The position numbers and the translations under genes are program-made. Shown here one piece after another: positions 41,998 through 49,250 of a stretch of DNA of 64,000 nucleotides. How positions within the stretch are numbered: the stretch's first letter is position 1; every line of letters starts with the position of its first letter. Source of the stretch: an uncultured Methylibium sp. (GTDB lineage: Bacteria; Pseudomonadota; Gammaproteobacteria; Burkholderiales; Burkholderiaceae_C); NCBI RefSeq assembly GCF_902826655.1, contig NZ_CADEFR010000002.1, forward strand, positions 62,001-126,000, written 5' to 3'. The notes under the pieces were generated by a model that was not told where the DNA came from, did not search any database, and saw only the letters and a program-made list of their open reading frames with translations.

Positions 41998-44255
41998 TTG
42001 CCCTCCCCTTTCTTCAACAGCCGCAGGCCGTTCAGCACGACCAGCAGGCTCGCGCCCATGTCGGCAAACACCGCCATCCACATCGACGCGTTGCCGAATA
42101 CCGCGAGCACCAGGAACACCGCCTTGATGCCCAGCGCCAGCGTGATGTTCTGCCACAGCACGGCATGCGTCGACCGCGACAGCCGCACGGTCTCGGCGAT
42201 GCGGCGCAGATCGTCGTTCATCACCACCACGTCGGCCGCTTCCATCGCGGTGTCGGTGCCGGCGGCGCCCATCGCCACGCCAATGTCGGCCTGCGCCAGC
42301 GCCGGCGCGTCGTTGATGCCGTCACCGGTCATCGCGGTCAGGCCATGTTCTGCCTGCAGCGCCTTGATCGCTTCGAGCTTGTCCTCGGGCAGCAGGTTCC
42401 CGCGCGCTACGTCGATCCCGGCCTCGTGCGCAATGGCGGTGGCCGTGGCCTGATTGTCGCCGGTCAGCATCACCGGCGTGATGCCGAGTGCCTTGAGCGA
42501 TGCCACCGCATCGCGCGACGACGGCTTGATCGTGTCGGCAACAGCGAACAAGGCGACGGGGCCTGCGTCGGAGGCCAGCAGGCTGACGGTGCGACCCGCT
42601 TCCTCGTGCGTGCGCAAGGTGGTCTCCAGCGCCGGGGAGCATTGGCCACGCTCCTCGATCAACCGGTGGTTGCCGAGCACGTAGACCGTTCCGTCGATGT
42701 CGGCCTGGACACCGCGACCGGCGATGGCCTTGAAGTCCTTCGCTTCGACGCTGTTGGGCCGCAGGCCCGCAGCGATGGCACGGGACACCGGATGGTCGGA
42801 GTGCCCTGCCAGCGCCGCGGCGATGTGCTCGGCGGCGGCAGCATCGGTCCCCGGACCGAGCACCTCCCAAGCCACCAGCTTGGGCTTGCCCTCGGTGATC
42901 GTGCCGGTCTTGTCCAGCGCGATGGCCTTGAGCTTGCGCGCCTCTTCCAGATAGATCCCGCCCTTGATCAGAATGCCGCGCCGCGCAGCGGCGGCCAGGC
43001 CGCTGACGATCGTCACGGGGGTCGAGATCACCAGCGCGCAGGGGCAGGCGATGACCAGCAGCACCAGCGCCTTGTAGACCGCCTGCATCCAGGTCCAGCC
43101 GAGCAGCCAGGGGCCGAGCAGCGCCACGGCCAGCGCGATGACGAAGACCGCCGGCGTGTAGACGGCGGCGAAGCGGTCGACGAAGCCCTGCGTGGGCGCG
43201 CGCGTGCCCTGCGCCTCTTCCACGGCGTGGATGATGCGCGCGAGCGTCGAGTTCGACGCCAGCGCGTTGACCTCGAACTCGAAGGTGCCGGTCTCGTTGA
43301 TCGTGCCGGCGAACACTGGATCGCCGACCGCTTTGTCCACCGGGATGCTCTCGCCGGTCACCGGCGCCTGGTTGATGCTGGAACTGCCGGCGGATACCAC
43401 GCCGTCCATCGGCACGCGCTCGCCGGGCCGCACCCGCGCGACGGCACCCAGCGCCACGGATGCGACCGGCACGGTCGCCCAGCTGCCGTCGGCCTGCCGC
43501 ACCGAGGCTTCCTCGGGCGCCATGGCCAGCAAGCCCTTGATCGCGTTGCGGGCGCGATCGACAGCACGCGCCTCGATCGCCTCCGCAATGGCGTACAGCG
43601 CCATCACCATGGCGGCCTCCGGCCACTGGCCGATGGCGAACGCGCCTGTCACAGCCACGGTCATCAGGGCATTGATGTTCAACCGCCCACGGCGCAGCGC
43701 GGTCAGGCCCTTCTTGTAGACGTCGAACCCGGCCAGCCAGATCGCCGCGGCCGCCACGGCGAGCCCCGCGGCCTTCCAGACCTGCGTGTCCGGGGCGAAG
43801 AAGCCGAGCACCTCCGCGCCCAAGGCCAGCAGCAGGGCACCACCGAGCCGCCACGCCCCTTCCGATCCGGCGCCGTGCTCATGGTCCTCCGATTCGGTTC
43901 CCGCTTCGCTGGTCGAGCCAGCGCCCTTCTCCGACACCGGCTGCGGATCGAATCCGGCCATGCGGATGGCGGCCACGGCCTGTTCGACGGAAGCAAGCGG
44001 CGCGTCGATGGCCAGCGTGCGCTGACCGAGCTGAAAGCTCATCGCGCGGATGTCGGCGATGTGCTCGACCGCGCGTCGGATCTCCGACTCCTCGCTGGCA
44101 CAGTCCATCGTCGGCACGCGGAACCGGGCCCAACCGGCGGGTGCGGCGGCGCCCGGCGGCACTGGCGCGGCGCAGGCGGGCCCGTGGCAGGCGCCGCAGG
44201 CGTCGGCGGGCTCGCTGGCGGCAGCGGATTTGGCGTGGGTATGTGTGGTGCTCAC
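41994..44255 (-). CDS. cadA: Cd/Zn/Pb-exporting P1B-type ATPase
   Basis: The 753-residue ATPase opens with a Cys/His-rich leader (ADACGACHGPACAAP) and one HMA domain (about 45-110, TMDCASEESEI, a single Cys followed by Glu). It has eight membrane helices, the CPC motif VIACPCALVISTPV, phosphorylation site LDKTGTITEGKP, the SDHP motif (HSDHPVSRA), and GDGINDAPALAQADIGVAMG. It exports divalent soft metals from the cytoplasm. A His/Glu patch (EDHEHGAGSEG) follows the HMA domain. It is the first gene of a coupled six-gene operon, transcribed from a MerR-type promoter shared with the divergent cadR. Confidence 0.93.
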   Translation of the reverse strand: MSTTHTHAKSAAASEPADACGACHGPACAAPVPPGAAAPAGWARFRVPTMDCASEESEIRRAVEHIADIRAMSFQLGQRTLAIDAPLASVEQAVAAIRMAGFDPQPVSEKGAGSTSEAGTESEDHEHGAGSEGAWRLGGALLLALGAEVLGFFAPDTQVWKAAGLAVAAAAIWLAGFDVYKKGLTALRRGRLNINALMTVAVTGAFAIGQWPEAAMVMALYAIAEAIEARAVDRARNAIKGLLAMAPEEASVRQADGSWATVPVASVALGAVARVRPGERVPMDGVVSAGSSSINQAPVTGESIPVDKAVGDPVFAGTINETGTFEFEVNALASNSTLARIIHAVEEAQGTRAPTQGFVDRFAAVYTPAVFVIALAVALLGPWLLGWTWMQAVYKALVLLVIACPCALVISTPVTIVSGLAAAARRGILIKGGIYLEEARKLKAIALDKTGTITEGKPKLVAWEVLGPGTDAAAAEHIAAALAGHSDHPVSRAIAAGLRPNSVEAKDFKAIAGRGVQADIDGTVYVLGNHRLIEERGQCSPALETTLRTHEEAGRTVSLLASDAGPVALFAVADTIKPSSRDAVASLKALGITPVMLTGDNQATATAIAHEAGIDVARGNLLPEDKLEAIKALQAEHGLTAMTGDGINDAPALAQADIGVAMGAAGTDTAMEAADVVVMNDDLRRIAETVRLSRSTHAVLWQNITLALGIKAVFLVLAVFGNASMWMAVFADMGASLLVVLNGLRLLKKGEGK

Positions 44256-44282
44256 GGGTGCGTTCCTTGACTCATGGCCGCC

Positions 44283-44313
44283 ATTGAAAACCCTGAAGTC
44301 GGTGTAGAGTCAA
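44283..44313 (-). promoter_or_regulatory. MerR-type promoter of the cadA operon
   Basis: On the minus strand the -35 TTGACT (44313-44308) and -10 TTCAAT (44288-44283) are separated by 19 bp, the long spacer typical of MerR-activated promoters. The dyad at 44290-44310 (arms ACCCT and AGAGT) fills the spacer. It lies between cadA and the divergent cadR. Confidence 0.82.
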
Positions 44314-44340
44314 GATCCTCGATCCACCACGGAAAAGACG

Positions 44341-44784
44341 ATGCGCATCGGCGACCTGGCCGAATCGACCGGCACGGCGGTCGAGACCATCCGCTTCTAC
44401 GAGCGCGAGGGCCTGATCCCCGCGGCGCAGCGCGCCGACAACAACTACCGCGTGTACACGGCTGCCCATGCCGAGCGGCTGGCGTTCATCCGCCATTACC
44501 GCAACCTGGACATGACGCTGGACGAGATCCGGACGCTGCTGCGGCTGCGCGATGCGCCCTCGCAGGATTGCGGCGAGGTCAACGCACTGCTCGACGAGCA
44601 CATCGGGCACGTCACCCACCGCATCCACGAACTGCGGACGCTGCAAAAGGAGCTAAAGGCTCTGCGCGCAAGGTGCGGCACGCCGCATGCGATCGAGCAG
44701 TGCGGCATCCTCAACGAGCTCGACACCGCGGCCGCCCAGTCGACCTCCGCGTCACCACATCGCCACATCCGCGGTACGCACTGA
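44341..44784 (+). CDS. cadR: CadR/PbrR-type MerR-family regulator
   Basis: The 147-residue regulator has the MerR winged helix (RIGDLAESTGTAVETIRFYE), a dimerisation helix, and metal-site Cys in DCGEV, ARCGTPH and EQCGIL. It has a His-containing tail (SPHRHIRGTH), as CadR proteins have. On binding Cd, Pb or Zn it would untwist 19-bp-spacer promoters to activate transcription. It is divergent from cadA with the operator between them. Four further promoters of the same architecture occur in the window (47345, 51279, 52685, 53416), so it may control a dispersed regulon; no second MerR gene was seen. Confidence 0.92.
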   Translation: MRIGDLAESTGTAVETIRFYEREGLIPAAQRADNNYRVYTAAHAERLAFIRHYRNLDMTLDEIRTLLRLRDAPSQDCGEVNALLDEHIGHVTHRIHELRTLQKELKALRARCGTPHAIEQCGILNELDTAAAQSTSASPHRHIRGTH

Positions 44785-44800
44785 GCCCCTGCCGCGGCGA

Positions 44801-44820
44801 ACATGACGAAGCTGTCATGT
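44801..44820 (+). promoter_or_regulatory. palindrome upstream of czcE
   Basis: ACATGAC (44801-44807) and GTCATGT (44814-44820) form an inverted repeat with a six-base centre, 126 bases before the czcE ATG. The downstream sequence TCCCG, CTGTTG, GCGG and a TAC/TAG element align with the region after 8345-8364. It is a probable operator for the same regulator. Confidence 0.6.
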
Positions 44821-44926
44821 TCCCGTTCAGCGGCTGTTGGAAAGCGGTTTCTACAGTCCCTTTCGATGCCAGCCCAGCGCGCGATCGCGCGCCGGCGGCA
44901 CCCCTCCCACATCGAAAGGACTGAAC

Positions 44927-45271
44927 ATGCAATCGACCCTCCGACTCCGCGCCGCTGCCCTCGTTGCCTTGAGCGTGCTTCCCCTCGCGGGCTTCGCCGC
45001 CAACGGCAACACGTTCATGAACGGCCAGTCGATCTACGGGCAGCCGGCGGCGCAGGGTGTGCCGGTGCGTTTCGTCGACCTGGCGTCCACCGACCGGCTC
45101 AACGTCGCCTATGGCGAGAGCGTGACCTTCCGCAGCGGCGCCAAGCAGTTTTCGTGGACCTTCGACGGGCTCGACCGCAGGTCCGTCGATGTGAACCAGA
45201 TCGCACCGGCAGGCTTCGCTGGCACGCCCTTCGTCGTGTACGTCGGCCGCAACCCGTCGAATCGCCGATAA
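44927..45271 (+). CDS. czcE: CzcE-family periplasmic copper/heavy-metal protein
   Basis: The start at 44927 gives 114 residues with a signal peptide (LRLRAAALVALSVLPLAGFA). The mature part contains YGQP, LNVAYGESVTFRSGAKQFSW and VVYVGRNPSNRR, matching the CzcE family, whose founding member is a periplasmic copper-binding dimer in Cupriavidus. A role as sink or sensor for Cu in the periplasm is expected. It carries its own promoter region with the ACATGAC palindrome and lies 142 bases after cadR. Confidence 0.82.
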   Translation: MQSTLRLRAAALVALSVLPLAGFAANGNTFMNGQSIYGQPAAQGVPVRFVDLASTDRLNVAYGESVTFRSGAKQFSWTFDGLDRRSVDVNQIAPAGFAGTPFVVYVGRNPSNRR

Positions 45272-45288
45272 GCAGCGCTACGCAACGC

Positions 45289-45648
45289 TCAGACCAGTTC
45301 CTGCACCAGGCTCGCCATGGTGGGTCGGGCACGCGGAAACTGCTCGCGCACCGCGCTGCGTTCGCTGATGCCCAGCACCAGGCCGACCTGCTCCTCGTCG
45401 GCGCCGCGGTCGTACAGGCGCGCCACCACCGTGCGGCGGATCGACAGTGGCGTCGCCCACTCCAGCTCCGCGTAGCGGAACAGCTTGCGGTAGGTCTCGA
45501 GGATCGGGCGGCAGAGGCAGCGCCGCCGACCCTCGGCGCCGTACTGCGTGATGCGGAAGCCCTCGCCCGTTGCACTCAGGAACAAGGGTCCGTCCGGATC
45601 GAGACCTCGGTAGGCGCCGCCGTCCGCGATGCCATGGCCCCGAGCCAC
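45289..45648 (-). pseudogene. C-terminal fragment of a tyrosine recombinase/integrase
   Basis: Over 119 residues, PLSIRRTVVARLYDRGADEE and VGLVLGISERSAVREQFP resemble the R-x-x-R box and following helix of tyrosine integrases (LRRT-A--L---GA-----LLGHS). The upstream catalytic Arg and core-binding domain are missing and no intact nearby gene completes it. It is a likely scar of a mobile element that brought in part of this region. It converges on czcE. Confidence 0.6.
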
Positions 45649-45702
45649 TCGTTCCGCGAGATAGGCGCCATGGGCGCAGCGCTATCTCATGCCGCGCGCC
45701 CT

Positions 45703-46206
45703 CTACTTCCGATCCGATTCGCTCGAAGCGTAGCGCGAGAAGACCGTGGTCGTGCCATCTGCGCCAACCAGGAGCACGTCGTAGGCCTCCCTCTGTTTGC
45801 CGTACTTCGGGCCGTCCATGCCAGGCGAACCCACCGGCATGCCGGGCACCGCCAGCCCCACGGCGTCGGTGCGCAGCTTGATGACCCGGTGCACGTCAGC
45901 GGCCGGAACGTGGCCTTCGATCACGAAGCCACGCACGACCGCCGTGTGGCATGCGCCCACCGATTCCGGCATCTTCAGCCGCCGACGTGCCTCTTTGTTG
46001 CCTTCGTTATGTACCCGCACGACGACGAAGCCGTTCTTCTCCATGTGGTCCAACCAATCCTGGCAGCAATCGCATCGGGCACCCTTCCACACTTGCATTC
46101 CGATAGGCGAATCCTGCGCCTGTGTGACTAGCGGCGAGGCCAGGGCCAGCGACAGAACCGAACGTCTCGTCAAAAACACGTTTCGATTGACGCTCATCCG
46201 ATCCAT
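45703..46206 (-). CDS. DUF411 secreted metal-binding protein
   Basis: The 167-residue protein has a leader with a twin-arginine-like start (LTRRSVLSLALASPLVTQAQ). Its DUF411 core has WKGARCDCCQDWLDHMEKNG, with three closely spaced Cys, then VGACHTAVVRGFVIEGHVPA and GLAVPGMPVGSPGMDG. The CxCC site, conserved His and Met-rich PGM repeats indicate copper or other soft-metal binding in the periplasm. Start could be the first Met or the fifth residue. A Cys-rich small gene lies upstream on the same strand. Confidence 0.82.
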   Translation of the reverse strand: MDRMSVNRNVFLTRRSVLSLALASPLVTQAQDSPIGMQVWKGARCDCCQDWLDHMEKNGFVVVRVHNEGNKEARRRLKMPESVGACHTAVVRGFVIEGHVPAADVHRVIKLRTDAVGLAVPGMPVGSPGMDGPKYGKQREAYDVLLVGADGTTTVFSRYASSESDRK

Positions 46207-46282
46207 TTGTCGTCCCTTTCGTGGCGCCCCGGGGCTCGGGCGGTGCTTCTCATCTTACCGATCGAGGTTGGCCTATAGGCGG

Positions 46283-46606
46283 TCACGGCGCAACAGAAGG
46301 TACACGGCCGACGGGCACCAGCACGAACAACAGTGCCAAGGCCGGAGCGACAGCGGCAGAAGACGGCGTCAGGTCCGGTGCCGGCTGCGCCGCTTCGCGT
46401 TGGCAGTACTCGGCACAGAGCGCTGGCTGGTCGGGATCCATGCCGGCGCCCGGCGTCATCACTCCTTCCTCGCACGGCATGGGAGCGCTGGCGAGGGCGG
46501 CCGCTTCTACCGGACAGGCATAGGCCGCGCGAGCCATCTGCGCGAACAGCTGGCAAGCAGCGGCCAAGGCTGCGGGCCATCGTCGTGTGGATGCCGTCCG
46601 CGTCAT
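46283..46606 (-). CDS. small Cys-rich secreted protein
   Basis: The 107-residue protein has an N-terminal hydrophobic signal, a middle part with spaced Cys (YACPVEA, MPCEEGV, ALCAEYCQRE) and a hydrophobic C-terminal helix (APALALLFVLVPVG). The layout of periplasmic Cys between two hydrophobic ends is seen in small proteins of copper-resistance loci, but I cannot name a family. It precedes the DUF411 gene by about 80 bases on the minus strand and may be co-transcribed. Confidence 0.6.
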   Translation of the reverse strand: MTRTASTRRWPAALAAACQLFAQMARAAYACPVEAAALASAPMPCEEGVMTPGAGMDPDQPALCAEYCQREAAQPAPDLTPSSAAVAPALALLFVLVPVGRVPSVAP

Positions 46607-46676
46607 GTGTCTAGGCTAGCCGATGGCCAGCACAGCGGCTGCTGGTTGCCAACGCCGCGCGGCGGTTGCGGGTCGC

Positions 46677-47315
46677 TCAGGCGCCCCTTCGAGCTAAACC
46701 CACCAGGTACTCCGTCACCACCAACGAGCGTTCGTTCGTCCCCGCCATCGAGCCAGTGGTCAGCCAGCTGCCGTCGACACCGATCGAAGGTGTGCCTTCG
46801 ATCTTGTACCCAGTGGCCAGCGCGGTGGCTTGCTTCGCTTTGGTGGCAACCGCGAAGGAGTTGAGCGCGTCCAGGAAGCGGGTCCGGTCAACGCCGTTCC
46901 TTGCCGCGAAGTCGGCGATCTCCTCGGCTTTCTCCAGGCGCTGGCGCTCAGCGTGAAGGGCCGCGAAAACCTTGCGGTGCAGCTGCTCGACCAGACCGAG
47001 CGTTTCGATCGCGAAATACACCTTCTGGTGCATCACGAACGGGACTTCGCGGAAGGCAACCGGTATGCGACGGAACAGCACGTCGGAGGGCAGCTTCTTC
47101 TGCCAGGCGTCGATCGCCGGTTCGAATGCGTTGCAGTGCGAGCAACCGTAGGCGAAGAACTCAAGCACCTCGACCTGCTTAGGATCGCGGGTAGGCTGAC
47201 GCGGCGAGATCGTCACGAAGTGCTTGCCCTCCGTGAATCTCTCCTGCGCAGCGGCGAGCAACGGCGAGGTGGCAAGCGAAGCGGCGGCGATCTTGACGAA
47301 ATGGCGGCGATCCAT
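46677..47315 (-). CDS. dsbA: DsbA-family thiol:disulfide oxidoreductase
   Basis: The start at 47315 gives 212 residues with a leader containing DRRHFVKIAAASL, which resembles a twin-arginine signal. Active site FFAYGCSHCNAFEP (CSHC) and cis-Pro IEGTPSIGVDG define a DsbA/DsbL-type oxidase. The long helical insertion (LHRKVFAALHAERQRLEKAE) is standard. A MerR-type promoter at 47345-47375 lies 30 bases upstream, suggesting metal-induced expression. It is the second DsbA-like gene in the window. Confidence 0.88.
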   Translation of the reverse strand: MDRRHFVKIAAASLATSPLLAAAQERFTEGKHFVTISPRQPTRDPKQVEVLEFFAYGCSHCNAFEPAIDAWQKKLPSDVLFRRIPVAFREVPFVMHQKVYFAIETLGLVEQLHRKVFAALHAERQRLEKAEEIADFAARNGVDRTRFLDALNSFAVATKAKQATALATGYKIEGTPSIGVDGSWLTTGSMAGTNERSLVVTEYLVGLARRGA

Positions 47316-47344
47316 GATGAACAACAGAAGTTCGGTGAACCGAC

Positions 47345-47375
47345 ATTCTTGAGCCTGCACCAACTACAGAGTCAA
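47345..47375 (-). promoter_or_regulatory. MerR-type promoter of dsbA
   Basis: On the minus strand, -35 TTGACT (47375-47370), 19 bp containing CTGTAG...GCAGG, then -10-like AAGAAT (47350-47345). Spacing and -35 match the cadA promoter. The -10 is weaker. Confidence 0.62.
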
Positions 47376-47454
47376 GTGCCCCAACATGGACGGACCCTGT
47401 CTGACGGGCCCATCGCTCTCGCTGCGCCGCCGTAGCAGCGCCGCCGCCTCGACC

Positions 47455-48732
47455 TCAAGGGCGCACGCGATCGATCACGACAGCGAGCTCGCCGTGCGGC
47501 GGCGCCGGCACGTCTCGCGCTTCAAGGTCACCGGAATCGGGTGCGGCAGTGCCCGAACGTGAAATGCGCGCGGCGACGACGACGCGGCTCGCCGTCGACA
47601 GCTTCGCCTGCGGCGTCATCGCCAGTGAATCGTCGAGCTGCACCTGGATCGGCGCTTTCGGCGCTGACGACAGCGTCTGACGCGACACGGCCAGCGGCAC
47701 CCGTGGGCCTTCTGCGGCACGCGCGAAAACGAACAGCGTGTCGCCGCTATGCACTTTGGCGGCGAGTTCAGGCGCGACGGTGACGGTGACGCGCAGCGCG
47801 CCGCGGTCGGCGGCGGCCGCGGCCGGTGCCGCCGGCGCTCTTGACGCGGACTGTTCTGCCAGCGGTGGCAAGCCCTTGGCCGCACGAGCACGGTCGATCG
47901 CTGTATCGAGGTCTTGAACCATCGGCGTGTCCGGCGGCAGGCGCGCACGCAGTCGCGTCCAGTGCGCGAGCGCGGCGTCATGGTCCTTCCGCGCCATCGC
48001 CGCCGCACCAGCCAAGGCCAATGCCTTGCCGTGGTCGGGATCGATCGCGAGCGCGCGCTGCAGCAGCGTCTCCGGCTCACCGGCGAGGTTGCGGCCCTGC
48101 ACGCGCGCGAGCGCGTCGGCATAGTCGACGAGCAGACCGGCATCGTTGTCGCGGTGCCGCAGCGCTTGCGCGAATGCGTCGCGCGCGGGCTCGGCCCGAT
48201 CGAGCTGCAGCAGCGATCTACCAAGCAGCGCCCAGCCCTCGACGTTGTCCGGCTCGGCCTTCAAGCGCTCAGCCAGGGTTTGCAGCGCGGCCTCCATGTC
48301 GACCGGCAAGGCTGGCATCGCTGGCGTCGGCGCGGCGCTGCCGGCAACAACGGCGGGGTTCAGTGCGTCGCGGCTGCCCAGATGCGCATACAGCACCGTG
48401 GCCGCGAGCGGCAACGCGAGCGCCAGCGCAATCGCGCTCTTGCGGCCACGCGTGGCGCGCGGCGCAGTCGAAGGCACGGCGGTCTCGTCGAGCACGCGCC
48501 GCTCGAGCTCGGTGCGCGCCGCGGCATGCTGCGGTGTGTCGAGGCTGCCGGCGGCCAGTTCGTCGTCGAGCTCGCGCAACTGCGCGCGAAGGATGTGCAG
48601 ATTGCTCTGCACAGAGTCGTCGGCCAGTGGCGCAGCACTGCCGCCGCGCAACAGCGACCGTAGCAGCACCCCGAGTGCCATGACGACGAGCAGCGCCGCA
48701 ACGACGACAAACGCCGCGAGTTGACCGGTCAT
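47455..48732 (-). CDS. ccmI: cytochrome c biogenesis protein CcmI
   Basis: The start at 48732 overlaps the ccmH stop (ATGA) and gives 425 residues. Two N-terminal membrane helices flank a coiled-coil segment (LRAQLRELDDELAAGSLDTP). TPR repeats follow (WALLGRSLLQLDRAEPARDA), then a C-terminal beta domain (LRVTVTVAPELAAKVHSGDT). CcmI presents apocytochrome c to CcmF/CcmH for haem ligation. It is the last gene of a ccmF-ccmH-ccmI operon that lacks ccmABCDE and ccmG. Confidence 0.88.
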   Translation of the reverse strand: MTGQLAAFVVVAALLVVMALGVLLRSLLRGGSAAPLADDSVQSNLHILRAQLRELDDELAAGSLDTPQHAAARTELERRVLDETAVPSTAPRATRGRKSAIALALALPLAATVLYAHLGSRDALNPAVVAGSAAPTPAMPALPVDMEAALQTLAERLKAEPDNVEGWALLGRSLLQLDRAEPARDAFAQALRHRDNDAGLLVDYADALARVQGRNLAGEPETLLQRALAIDPDHGKALALAGAAAMARKDHDAALAHWTRLRARLPPDTPMVQDLDTAIDRARAAKGLPPLAEQSASRAPAAPAAAAADRGALRVTVTVAPELAAKVHSGDTLFVFARAAEGPRVPLAVSRQTLSSAPKAPIQVQLDDSLAMTPQAKLSTASRVVVAARISRSGTAAPDSGDLEARDVPAPPHGELAVVIDRVRP

Positions 48733-49250
48733 CGCGGCGGCTCCCCATCCTCGCCCAGAAGCTTGCGTGCGCGCTCGTGCTCGGCCTCGGTCAGCGGCGC
48801 GGGCAGGGTCAGCGCGCGGCGTTGCCGCAGCACGCGTGCCAGCACGAACGCCATCACCGCCAGCATCACGAACGGCCCGGCCCACAGCAGCCAGGTCGTC
48901 GGCTTGACCGGCGGGGTGTAGAGCACAAAGTCGCCGTAGCGCTGCACCATGAAGTCGAGGATCTCGCGCTCGCTGCGGCCGGCGCGCAACTGCTCGCGCA
49001 CCTGGTTGCGCAGGTCTTTGGCCAGGCCGGCGTTGGACGCGGCGATGGTTTCGTTTTGGCAGACCAAGCAGCGCAGGTTGGCGGCGACGGCCTGCACGCG
49101 CGCCTCGAGCGCCGGGTCGGCGGCCAAGGGGCGGGCTTCCTGGGCGTGTATCGATGCCGCCGCGAACACCGCGACCAAGCTGACGAATGAGCCAGCCAGC
49201 GAGCGCGTCGAGCCGGCCAAGAGTCCGGTGACGAAAAATCCAATGGTCAT
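48729..49250 (-). CDS. ccmH: cytochrome c biogenesis protein CcmH
   Basis: The start at 49250 overlaps the ccmF stop and gives 173 residues. It has a signal peptide, the redox motif LRCLVCQNETI (C-x-x-C), a helical stretch REQLRAGRSEREILDFMVQR with YGDFVLYTPP, then a membrane helix. CcmH reduces the CXXCH Cys of apocytochromes. Normally ccmG precedes it; here it does not, though a CcmG/DsbE-like gene exists at 59384. Confidence 0.9.
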   Translation of the reverse strand: MTIGFFVTGLLAGSTRSLAGSFVSLVAVFAAASIHAQEARPLAADPALEARVQAVAANLRCLVCQNETIAASNAGLAKDLRNQVREQLRAGRSEREILDFMVQRYGDFVLYTPPVKPTTWLLWAGPFVMLAVMAFVLARVLRQRRALTLPAPLTEAEHERARKLLGEDGEPPR

